Source: JANXUF01 sp043747685 (lineage in GTDB: Bacteria; Actinomycetota; Acidimicrobiia; Acidimicrobiales; Ilumatobacteraceae). Taken from it: DNA of 28,218 bases. Each line of letters begins with the position of its first letter. Position 1 is the first letter of the stretch. This document shows positions 14,211-21,869 of this stretch, piece after piece. The translations under genes were made by a program, and so were the position numbers. The notes beneath the pieces are model-generated. The model was not told the origin of the DNA. It ran no database searches and saw only the letters and a program-made list of their open reading frames with translations. The stretch is from NCBI GenBank assembly GCA_043747685.1, contig JAYTOR010000075.1, forward strand, positions 1-28,218. Direction: 5' to 3'.

Positions 14211-17200
14211 TCAGCCGACCACGACGCTGTCCGTCGTCGCACGTCCAAAGGTTTCCGGCGCGTACATCTCCTCGGCTCGTGTCGGGGGGACGACGAAGGT
14301 TCCCGGCGTCGTGGCCACGGCAACGTACGAGTAGTCGTAGGCTCCGGCCTGGAGAACGTTCGAAAAGGCTTCGGCGCGATCGTCACGCATGTTCTGATGG
14401 TCGAACCAGGTCAGGTGCCACGGCTCGAAGTCATACGGGACCGTCGACTGCTGACCGTCTCCGGGTTGAGAACCGTTCCCGTTCTTGGTGTGATCAGCGG
14501 TCGGCACCGATGGCGTCGTCGCCAGCGACGGGTTGAGGATCTCCAACCCCGCCGGCAACGGATCGATCAGCGCGACGTGGGTGCGCTGGCTTTCAGCGAC
14601 CATCGTCAGACGGACCCGAACCCGAGCACCCGCCTTCACGTGCCACGTTCCGTCGGCATCGCGACTGACGTCGCCGGGATCGTCCAGCGCCTCGTAGCTG
14701 CGGGCGACGACGAAGCCGCGGTCGAGCGCCTGCAGATGCAGATCGGTCGGTGCCGTCTGCAGGCCGATCCGGTAATACAGGCGCCCGGCCCCTTGCTTGG
14801 CGATGGTGATGGCAGCATCGCCGGCCTGGATAAGGTCGGCAGTGGGAATGCTCAGACGCACCTGGTCGGTCGAACGGCCGGTGAACGGCTGTTCTCCGGC
14901 CAGGCGATCACCGAGCCACACGTCGGCGACGAAGTTCGGCGTTGCGGCCTCGTAGGTGTCGAAGTACCGCTTCATCGCCAGCAGGATGAACGAGTTCTCC
15001 TGCACATTGTCCCATCGTCCCTGGGTCTGTGCAGCGAGCAGCCCGGCGACCACTTTCGGGACCAGGTCACTCTTCGGTCGCACGCGGATCAGCGCATCGA
15101 GCAGCAGACCGTCGGTGCGGCGATCCGACTGCAGTGTCAGGTATGCGCCGTCATCGGCGTTCGTCGTGAAGGTGACTGCTCCGGCGGTGTCAACGGCGAG
15201 ATTCTGGACAATCGTCTCGATCGCCGCGCTCGTCGACGTGCTGTCGATCACCGGCCACAGCCAGGCGATGGCGTCGAGCGGCAGACTCTTGCCGCGCTGG
15301 TCGAATAGCGTCTTCGCCTTTGCCGAATCGCGGGACCCTGCCAGCATGCGGACGTTCAACGCATAGGCGCTGATGCTGTCACGTTGTGCCTGACCGTACT
15401 CGGACGGGATGTGCTGCTCGATCTCGCCGAGGAAGCCGAGACCGCGATCGACGACGCCCTGGGGAACCGCGAAGCCGGCGGCTTTGGCGATGGTGAGGGC
15501 GTGGACGACCTCGATCGAATCGAACGGATCGGATCGATCGCCCCGCTGCCAATACGGGAACCCTCCGTTGTCGTTCTGCAGCGCTGCCAGGCCGGCGACG
15601 TCGTCGTTGATCGTCGCCGTCATCTCGTTCGGCGTCGGCATACCAGGGGCATCGAAGGCCTTGAGTACGTCCTTGAGCGAGGTGATCGCCAGGATCCTCG
15701 ATGCCACCGCATCAGCACTCTCGTACGGGTAGCGGACGAGGTAGAGCACAGCATCAGTCAACGCTTGCAGCGACGTCGACGAGGTCGTGATGTCGAGCCC
15801 ACCGAACTGCGAGAACACACCGATGGGGGCAGTGACCGGCTGGACGGTTGCTCCGTCGTCGACCACGCCGTAGGTCGCGAAGGTCTCCGACGTCGCCGGT
15901 GTGTAGACCGGCAGTTCGACCGTCGCCGCGTCCGATGCCTCGCCGCTGACAGCGGCGACACGGAACTTCGCCGTTCCGGCCTGGGCAGCCGAGACGGCGA
16001 AGCGCACTTCAACCCGATCGTTCGCCGGGACGACGACGTGCTGTCCAGCGCCACCGGTCACTGTGAGGTTGTCGGTCTGGAGGACGAGATCGACGGGCAT
16101 CGCCGTGTCGGTCTGGTTCTGAACAACGACAGGAAGTTGTGCGGTATCGCCGAAGTTCAGAAACCTCGGTGCGGACGGCCTGACCATCAACGCCAGACGA
16201 GCGGTGATATTCGACTCAGTCGAACCGAATCGATCGGCTCCTGCGACCGCTACGACCATCACCCGATATCGCGTCAGGCTGTCAGGGAGAGGGACATCGA
16301 TGGTCGCCTTTCCGGATGCGTCCGTGACGACCGAGGGATCGAAGACGGCGAGCGCACCGAAGTTCGTGCGCACGGCAACCGGCGCCTGGTTCGTCTGTCC
16401 GGATGTCAGAGCGACTGCAGGCATTGCCGACTTGCTGTCACCGGATTCAGCGCCGCTCGATGCTGTCGTCGTCGCCGATGCAGCGGCTGTTGCCGCAGTC
16501 GTTCCGGCGGTCGGCTCTCCGGTTGCCTGTGAGGCCACCGCCAACGGGTCGGTGAGAACGATCGATTGTCGCCCGTACTGCGACGACAGATACGACGGTA
16601 GCTGCCCGTAGAACGTTGCCAACGGGTCGCCGAGCCGATAGTCGCTCAGTGCCAGCACCGCCTCGTCGACGACGACGACGGCGAACTGGCTGCCGTTCAC
16701 CGGTGCTCCATTTGCATCGACGACGGTGACATCGACCTGCGTCGTACTGCCGGGTGCGACGGTCGACGACTTCGGTGTCGCCGTGACCGTCAGCGCCCGG
16801 GACTTCGTCGAGATCACCAGCGTCAGGCTGCCGGTCGCGAATGCCGGCCTCGGGGGCGTATTCGGTAACGCTGTTCCATCGTCGGCGGTGCGCTCTGTCG
16901 TGCCGACGACCTCGATCGACACGTCGACGTTCGGGATCTCCTGGTCGGTGATCGGAACGGGGACGATCGCCGAGCCGTTGGCGACATCGAAACGCGTGGT
17001 CGAGACAATGCCGCCGCGAGTCAGTGTCAGCATGCCGGTTCCATTGGTGAACGGCGACTGGACAAAGACCTGGGCGGTGTCTCCGGGCTGATATTCGGCC
17101 TTGTCCGGGACAACGGTGAGGTCCTGTCGAGCGATGTTCCGAGCGGGAACGCTGTCTGCTCCCGTGACCCACCGGGTCAGTTGGGTTCTGCTCGATCGAC

Positions 17201-20200
17201 CGTGATCGTCGGTGACGCTTGCCTTGACCGTGTACGTACCCCCGGCCGACGGGGTGAACGAACATGTCACGCCGGTGGCTGTGGAGACGACATCGCAGTG
17301 CTGCACGTCCACGTTCGTGTCGACCCATTGACCGTGTTGGAAGACACTCTCGGTCCGGCTCGCGATCACCTGGATCGTGCGCCCCGGAACGGCCGTGCCA
17401 TCGATATCAGTGACGACGGCATCGATGGTCAGCGGCTCGCCGCGCTTGACGAAGGTGCGGTCGCTCCGCAGGCCCACGTAGAAACTTGCCGGGTGAACGA
17501 GCACCGTCGTGTTGCCGGTGATCGCCTGACGGTTCACGTCGGTGACGGTCGCCTCGGCGGTGACGGTGACGGGCAGGCCGCTGAGCTTGTCGTCGAGTTT
17601 TCCGACGTCGACCTGCAGATAGTTGCTACCCCCTGCGTCGGTGGTGCCGGCGAACGACGAGATCTTCGCCTGGTCCGACGGCTGGCCAGGAGGTTGGTCG
17701 CAACACGGCCCACCACGAGATGGAATCGAGGCAACTGCGTACCCCCGGTAGGCATCGTCTGCGTACCACCACGGCGTCCAGATCCCAAAGGTGTAGGAAT
17801 CCCAGTTCGGCGGCGAATACCGAGCGGCGGCAGTGGTGACCTGCCAGGCGACAGGTGCCGAACCGAGTGGCCCCCCTGCGTAATAGGTGGCATCGGCGGC
17901 GACAGTCAGCGCCGTGCCCTGGACAAACGGCGCTGCACTGTCGGTGTGGGTGGCAACTTCGAAATCCGGACGGCGGAATTCCTGGATCTGGATGCCGTGC
18001 TGGAACGTCGGATCGGACAGGCCGTCGGCACCGCTGAGCCGCAGTTCCACCGACGACGAGCCGAGGTTGACATCCGCGGGGACAGCGAAACTGAGGTTGA
18101 ATCCGCCGATCGGATCGACGGACGCCTGCCCGGAGGCGATGACGTTTCCCTGGCCGTCGTGGGCGCTGAAGCTGACCGACGTCGAACCGCTGAACAGTTG
18201 CAACTGCAGGTCGGGGTTGGCTGCCAGTCGCCTCACCCACCCCTTGATGCTGACGGTTTCTCCAGGGCGGTACGTCTGACGGTCGTCGAACACATACCAT
18301 CTGGCCTGGTCCTGCGATGGCACTGCCTGCCACCCGCCTCCGTAGAAACCGTTCGGCAGTATGGCTGAATCGTCGCCGTTGGTTGCCACGAGGGCATCGA
18401 CGGAATTGCCGTCGAGAGCGATCGTCGCCAGGCCGTTGGCGTCGGTCGTGACACCTTTCGCTGCACTGGTGTGCGGGGTGATCGAGACTCCTGCGAGCGG
18501 CGCGCCGGTCCGCAAATCCGAGGCCCACGCCCGCAACTGCGTCGTGTCGTTGAAGGCGTCGAGCCCGATGGACGTCGCCTGGACCCACGTGATTGCCGGC
18601 CGATTGCTCCAATAGTCGCTGCTGTTGCTGTCGTAGTGTTCGGTCTGCTCGACGACCACGACGACATGACCGTGTGCCCCGCCGAGTTGCGGCGACACAT
18701 CGACCGCCGTCTCGATTGCACGGTCGTCTCCTGCGGCGACGGCGACGGTGGTGTCGAGCAGTAGCGGCCACTTCGGAAGTGGTGGCGTGATCTGTGGCCC
18801 CTGCATCGTGGTCGTGAGGTACGCCATGTACGCACCCCAGTCGGCGGGCGCCACCTTGAAGATACGAAGGTGGAAGTCGTGATGATTCACGGTCACGACG
18901 GACAACGACGGGTGCGGTGCGAGCGGATCGAGGGTCGTCAACGGCTGGGCGAATTGCTGGAGTCGGGGTGCGGCGATACTGATGTCGACCGACCGGGTCT
19001 GGTCTGTGGCCAGCACCTGTCCGTGGACGTCCTTCAGCCCGGCTGCGATCGTGATCTTGTACGTCGTACGGCCCTGGATCGCCCCATGGATCGTGATCGT
19101 GTTCCCGTCGGCGCCGATCGACACGCCGGGAATCAGCGGATCGGTACGGACACTGCCCGAATCGAAGTTGGCAACCTCCAGTTCGTTGTTGAAGGCGATG
19201 GCGATGTCTGTCGGTGGAGGACACGACGGCCCGTAGGAGCACCTGACATCGGTGATGGCAAGCGGTGCGAAGGTGCGGCCGTCGTAGGTCGCGGCGCTGG
19301 TCGTCGTTGCTGGACCCTCTGCTGACGGGGTGCCGGGCCCGATCTGCACCGTGACCTTGCGGTCGGCAGGAAGCGGATCGATCGGACGGAAGGCGACCCA
19401 CCTGCCGTCCGGCGCATCTGCGAGCATCCGCCGGGCAACATCGTCAGCCTGGATTTCGGCTGCGGTCGCCAGCCGTACCTGGTGCCGTTCTTCACCGGTC
19501 TTCAGCGTCGTCGTCGCCAGCACGGCCTGCTGATCGACCCGCTGATCGAACACCGCAGCGAAGACCGGCACCAACGGCAAGGTCTTCCCCGTCGGTTGGA
19601 ATGAGCGGACCGTGACGGGTGGAGTCGAGAACTGGAAGCTGACGGCGTCAGCGAGCACGCCGCCTGTTGCCGATTTGGTTCCCGCAGCGACGCCAACGGT
19701 GTAGACGGTGGCCATCGGAAGGCGATCGAACTGTGTCGATGTCGCATCGAAACGAAGTGTGCTGGTGCCGATCCATTGCCAACGCCCTGGGATTGCCGGA
19801 GTGATGGTGGCCGGTGCGTCGCCGGCAGCAAGTTGGCCAACGGTCGTGATCGGTGCCATCGGCTGATCGAAAGTGATGGTGACGAATGGGGCAATGGCGA
19901 CCGGTCCGTCTGGCTGATGGCGAAGGACATGCAGCGGTCCGGCGACAACGGTGGGCGGAGAGGTTTGGTCCACTGCCGGAAAGGCACTGTCGACGGTTTT
20001 GCCAGCGACAGGTACTGGCTTCGAGGCGGTCGGCCAGTTGAACGCCTTCGCCAAGCTGGCATCGGTGGCCCATTGCGGGAGCCGCGATTCGACCTGACTG
20101 ACCGCTGCCTCGTCCAACGGGTCCCCGGCGACGGTCTTTGTCGGCTGGGCTGTCGAGGTTGCCGCGTGTCCGGCGCTCAGCCTCAGGCCCGTGAACGCCT

Positions 20201-20447
20201 CGCGGTTGCCGACAGGTCCAGCACCCGTCGATGTGGTCGTGCCCGTCGCTGCGGTCGTTGTCGTGGCCGTAGTCGTGTTGTCGGTCGTCGTGGCCGTCGT
20301 CGTGTTGTCGGTCGTCGTGCCGGGCACCGTCAGATGTGGCGCTGTTCGGCTGACGCCTGAGGAGCACGCCCCGGTGACGAGCAGGCCGACGAGTATCAAC
20401 GCCACGCCGGTCCGGACGGTCTGTGTCGATGACTGTCGTGTCCTCAT
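14211..20447 (-). CDS. alpha-2-macroglobulin family lipoprotein lacking the thioester motif
   Basis: This very large protein (2,078 aa) starts with a lipoprotein-type signal: VALILVGLLVTGAC, with Cys28 as likely lipid site. A Thr-rich linker (about 35-75) follows. Ig-like domains with FDQPM and FNNEL strands resemble bacterial Big_5/SbsA types. An MG2-type domain appears near 720 (YRPGETVSIKGWVRR), the A2M block near 1370 (VFDPSVVTDASGKATIDVPLPDSLTRYRV), an alpha/alpha toroid from about 1530, and a C-terminal MG domain (IDPLPAGLEILNP). Where thioester-bearing homologues read YPYGCxEQ, it has YPYESAD (Glu1576-Asp1579). It therefore cannot trap proteases by thioester, as in E. coli YfaS. The ATG at 20447 follows GGGGAG. 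No pbpC partner is nearby. Confidence 0.9.
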   Translation of the reverse strand: MRTRQSSTQTVRTGVALILVGLLVTGACSSGVSRTAPHLTVPGTTTDNTTTATTTDNTTTATTTTAATGTTTSTGAGPVGNREAFTGLRLSAGHAATSTAQPTKTVAGDPLDEAAVSQVESRLPQWATDASLAKAFNWPTASKPVPVAGKTVDSAFPAVDQTSPPTVVAGPLHVLRHQPDGPVAIAPFVTITFDQPMAPITTVGQLAAGDAPATITPAIPGRWQWIGTSTLRFDATSTQFDRLPMATVYTVGVAAGTKSATGGVLADAVSFQFSTPPVTVRSFQPTGKTLPLVPVFAAVFDQRVDQQAVLATTTLKTGEERHQVRLATAAEIQADDVARRMLADAPDGRWVAFRPIDPLPADRKVTVQIGPGTPSAEGPATTTSAATYDGRTFAPLAITDVRCSYGPSCPPPTDIAIAFNNELEVANFDSGSVRTDPLIPGVSIGADGNTITIHGAIQGRTTYKITIAAGLKDVHGQVLATDQTRSVDISIAAPRLQQFAQPLTTLDPLAPHPSLSVVTVNHHDFHLRIFKVAPADWGAYMAYLTTTMQGPQITPPLPKWPLLLDTTVAVAAGDDRAIETAVDVSPQLGGAHGHVVVVVEQTEHYDSNSSDYWSNRPAITWVQATSIGLDAFNDTTQLRAWASDLRTGAPLAGVSITPHTSAAKGVTTDANGLATIALDGNSVDALVATNGDDSAILPNGFYGGGWQAVPSQDQARWYVFDDRQTYRPGETVSIKGWVRRLAANPDLQLQLFSGSTSVSFSAHDGQGNVIASGQASVDPIGGFNLSFAVPADVNLGSSSVELRLSGADGLSDPTFQHGIQIQEFRRPDFEVATHTDSAAPFVQGTALTVAADATYYAGGPLGSAPVAWQVTTAAARYSPPNWDSYTFGIWTPWWYADDAYRGYAVASIPSRGGPCCDQPPGQPSDQAKISSFAGTTDAGGSNYLQVDVGKLDDKLSGLPVTVTAEATVTDVNRQAITGNTTVLVHPASFYVGLRSDRTFVKRGEPLTIDAVVTDIDGTAVPGRTIQVIASRTESVFQHGQWVDTNVDVQHCDVVSTATGVTCSFTPSAGGTYTVKASVTDDHGRSSRTQLTRWVTGADSVPARNIARQDLTVVPDKAEYQPGDTAQVFVQSPFTNGTGMLTLTRGGIVSTTRFDVANGSAIVPVPITDQEIPNVDVSIEVVGTTERTADDGTALPNTPPRPAFATGSLTLVISTKSRALTVTATPKSSTVAPGSTTQVDVTVVDANGAPVNGSQFAVVVVDEAVLALSDYRLGDPLATFYGQLPSYLSSQYGRQSIVLTDPLAVASQATGEPTAGTTAATAAASATTTASSGAESGDSKSAMPAVALTSGQTNQAPVAVRTNFGALAVFDPSVVTDASGKATIDVPLPDSLTRYRVMVVAVAGADRFGSTESNITARLALMVRPSAPRFLNFGDTAQLPVVVQNQTDTAMPVDLVLQTDNLTVTGGAGQHVVVPANDRVEVRFAVSAAQAGTAKFRVAAVSGEASDAATVELPVYTPATSETFATYGVVDDGATVQPVTAPIGVFSQFGGLDITTSSTSLQALTDAVLYLVRYPYESADAVASRILAITSLKDVLKAFDAPGMPTPNEMTATINDDVAGLAALQNDNGGFPYWQRGDRSDPFDSIEVVHALTIAKAAGFAVPQGVVDRGLGFLGEIEQHIPSEYGQAQRDSISAYALNVRMLAGSRDSAKAKTLFDQRGKSLPLDAIAWLWPVIDSTSTSAAIETIVQNLAVDTAGAVTFTTNADDGAYLTLQSDRRTDGLLLDALIRVRPKSDLVPKVVAGLLAAQTQGRWDNVQENSFILLAMKRYFDTYEAATPNFVADVWLGDRLAGEQPFTGRSTDQVRLSIPTADLIQAGDAAITIAKQGAGRLYYRIGLQTAPTDLHLQALDRGFVVARSYEALDDPGDVSRDADGTWHVKAGARVRVRLTMVAESQRTHVALIDPLPAGLEILNPSLATTPSVPTADHTKNGNGSQPGDGQQSTVPYDFEPWHLTWFDHQNMRDDRAEAFSNVLQAGAYDYSYVAVATTPGTFVVPPTRAEEMYAPETFGRATTDSVVVG
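20272..20325. repeat. 27-bp tandem repeat coding the Thr-rich linker
   Basis: Two adjacent 27-bp units, identical over their first 21 bp, encode repeated ATTTDNTTT in the linker that follows the lipoprotein signal of the alpha-2-macroglobulin-like protein. Replication slippage could change linker length. Confidence 0.6.
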
Positions 20448-20599
20448 CGTTGCTCCCCGCACTCGTCGTAGCGTTCTCATCACCACGTAGGAGCTTCGAC
20501 GCCGCCACCGAGGCATCGGTTCCCGATTGCTGGAGACGACCGAGCGGATGAATCAGGAGTGGATGACCGAGCCGCCCGGGCCCGCTGAAGTCGGACCGT

Positions 20600-20636
20600 G
20601 TCACGGAATCTCGCAACCTCTGCGCCTTCCCGTGAC
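20600..20636. repeat. 37-bp nested palindrome, copy 3
   Basis: The layout and length match copies 1 and 2. The outer arms GTCAC and GTGAC carry a paired change relative to GGCAC/GTGCC, so pairing is kept. The left inner arm ATCTCGCA equals copy 1, the centre is 5 nt, and the right arm starts TGCG but then diverges (TGCGCCTT). An alternative pairing of GGAA with TTCC extends the outer stem. Confidence 0.65.
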
Positions 20637-20685
20637 TCGGGTTCCGATCGAAGAGCAACCCTTGGCGTTCGGGCGTTGCGCCGGC

Positions 20686-20716
20686 CGGTCGAAGACCGGG
20701 CAATGATCTTCGACCG
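20686..20716. repeat. perfect 10-bp inverted repeat
   Basis: CGGTCGAAGA and TCTTCGACCG flank an 11-nt centre, 135 bp downstream of the LPxTG gene stop. It could be a factor-independent terminator without T-tract or a protein-binding site. It is not related in sequence to the 37-bp family. Confidence 0.5.
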
Positions 20717-20850
20717 ACTGAGGCGCCGTCGGACGCAGCCAACGGGAACGCATGGCTGCGCCGGTCACTGGAGGGCGAACCACCAGGTGGGTGTGAACGT
20801 CGAATAGCCGTACCGGCTCATCGGCGAGTTCGTGCGTCGAGTCGAATGAC

Positions 20851-21546
20851 TCAGGCGCGTCGTGTGGACGTGCGCATCACGAGCACGAGTACGGCACCGG
20901 CAAGCAGGAATCCGATGGCGAAGACGAGCAGCATGTTGACATTTCCGCCGGTCGCCGGCAGCGCCGTCGGCGCCACGGCGGTTGGCCCGGGTCCGCCGTT
21001 GTTCGACACCGGCAATCCCGCAACGCCGACTTCAAGGCCAACACTGGTCGGCGTCGAATCGGCCGTTGTCGGGCTCGTGGCGGGAACGCTCGATGTTGCG
21101 CCGGCCACGGTCGTGGTCGTTGAGTTGGTGGTCGGTGCCATCGTGGTGGTCGGTGCCATCGTCGTGTCCGGTGCCATCGTCGTGGCAGGGGGGCAAGTGT
21201 GTGTCATCCCGGTCAGGATGATGGCGTCCTGGTTTGCCGGGTAGATGTCAACTTTGTAGCTCACCCCACATGGCGCGCTGTACGTCTTACCGAATTCCAT
21301 GGAGAACGCATCCGATATCGGATTCCCATCGCCGATGTAAACGTCGACGTTGGCGGTGCCGGGGTAACCGCTCAAGTCGACGGTGAGTGTTGTCGACGTC
21401 GACGTCACCGTATTATCAATGGTGCTCGACGGTGCCGCTGCGACGATCGCCGGTGCTGCCTGCGTGGCGGTGCTGAGGGCGGTTGCGCCGAACACGGCTG
21501 CGGCGAGTGCTCCGGCAGCGGCCAGGGCTTTGATCTTGTTGTTCAT
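20851..21546 (-). CDS. LPxTG-anchored surface protein with Thr/Pro-rich stalk
   Basis: The 231-residue protein has a signal peptide (MNNKIKALAAAGALAAAVFGATALSTATQA, cleavage likely after TQA). A small domain of about 90 residues with two Cys (APCG and HTCPP), probably disulfide-bonded, follows. Next is a Thr/Pro/Met stalk with TTMAP repeats, then the sorting signal LPATGG, a hydrophobic helix (LLVFAIGFLLAGAVLVLVM) and the basic tail RTSTRRA. It should be linked to the cell wall by a sortase, none of which is in the window. The function of the head domain is unknown. The ATG follows AAAGGGA. The leader is long and AT-richer than its neighbours. Confidence 0.88.
   Translation of the reverse strand: MNNKIKALAAAGALAAAVFGATALSTATQAAPAIVAAAPSSTIDNTVTSTSTTLTVDLSGYPGTANVDVYIGDGNPISDAFSMEFGKTYSAPCGVSYKVDIYPANQDAIILTGMTHTCPPATTMAPDTTMAPTTTMAPTTNSTTTTVAGATSSVPATSPTTADSTPTSVGLEVGVAGLPVSNNGGPGPTAVAPTALPATGGNVNMLLVFAIGFLLAGAVLVLVMRTSTRRA
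21131..21184. repeat. three 18-bp tandem repeats coding TTMAP units
   Basis: Three consecutive 18-bp units differing at a few bases encode MAPxTT units in the stalk of the LPxTG protein. Repeat number may vary between strains and set stalk length. Confidence 0.65.
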
Positions 21547-21834
21547 GTCGTTCCCTTTGGTGTCACGAACGCACCGACGGCGCATTTTTGGCGATCGGCA
21601 CGCCCCGACGATGAAGCTCTTGCTAGTGCCGGCTTTTGCCCACCGGACCATTCCCTAGTTGATTTCCACGCCGCTTGGCACAACCACCGACAGCGCAAAC
21701 ATAGCACGTCGAGTAGAAATTTGACGGAGATTCCGAAGAAATTACCGCGTTGGGCACTACTCAACTGCAATAAGTGCGATTTCTCCGACGCATGGTGCTG
21801 ACACCGACGCACTCCGCACCAATTCCAAGCGCCT
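21547..21834 (-). other. long 5' region of the LPxTG gene, possibly structured
   Basis: About 290 bp lie between the formate dehydrogenase 3' hairpin and the LPxTG start. A TATGTT at about 21698-21703 (minus) could be a -10, which would give a leader near 145 nt. The leader contains GGC-AAAA-GCC and distant GGCAC/GTGCC pairings, so it may fold. It does not match the conserved core of any riboswitch class I know well, including c-di-GMP-I. No gene is seen. Confidence 0.3.
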
Positions 21835-21850
21835 CGCCGATTGTTCGGCG
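21835..21850 (-). terminator. candidate terminator hairpin after the formate dehydrogenase operon
   Basis: CGCCGA and TCGGCG form a 6-bp stem with a 4-nt loop 19 nt downstream of the fdsA stop. No T-tract follows, so support is mainly positional. Confidence 0.3.
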
Positions 21851-21869
21851 TGCGTGCCCGCAGCTGTGG

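Larger units (their letters stand above)
20448..20850. other. 403-bp intergenic region with two inverted repeats
   Basis: This spacer separates the LPxTG gene stop from the alpha-2-macroglobulin start; both genes are on the minus strand. It contains the third 37-bp palindrome (20600-20636) and a perfect 10-bp inverted repeat (20686-20716). No convincing gene was found. An 18-codon minus frame at 20765-20821 (MSRYGYSTFTPTWWFALQ) has no ribosome site. The promoter of the large gene should lie here, but no clear -35/-10 pair is visible. Confidence 0.5.

Noticed and set aside
14175..16532. Long plus-strand frames inside the alpha-2-macroglobulin gene
   Set aside because: These are typical high-GC antisense shadows, with Arg/Asp-rich composition, no domain and no start signal. 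The minus-strand frame is continuous for over 2,000 codons with known domains.
21600..21660. c-di-GMP-I riboswitch suggested by GGGCAAAAGCC in the LPxTG leader
   Set aside because: The GNRA-capped P2 hairpin, the second GCAAAG-type block and the downstream GGUAGC segment could not be placed.
21752..21790. Possible fourth copy of the 37-bp palindrome (GGCAC ... CTGCA, 5-nt centre, TGCGATTT)
   Set aside because: Only one half-site (TGCGATTT) fits well. The inner arms pair at 5 of 8 positions, the spacing is off by one, and the far outer arm (CGACG) does not pair. It may be a decayed copy but is not safe to call.
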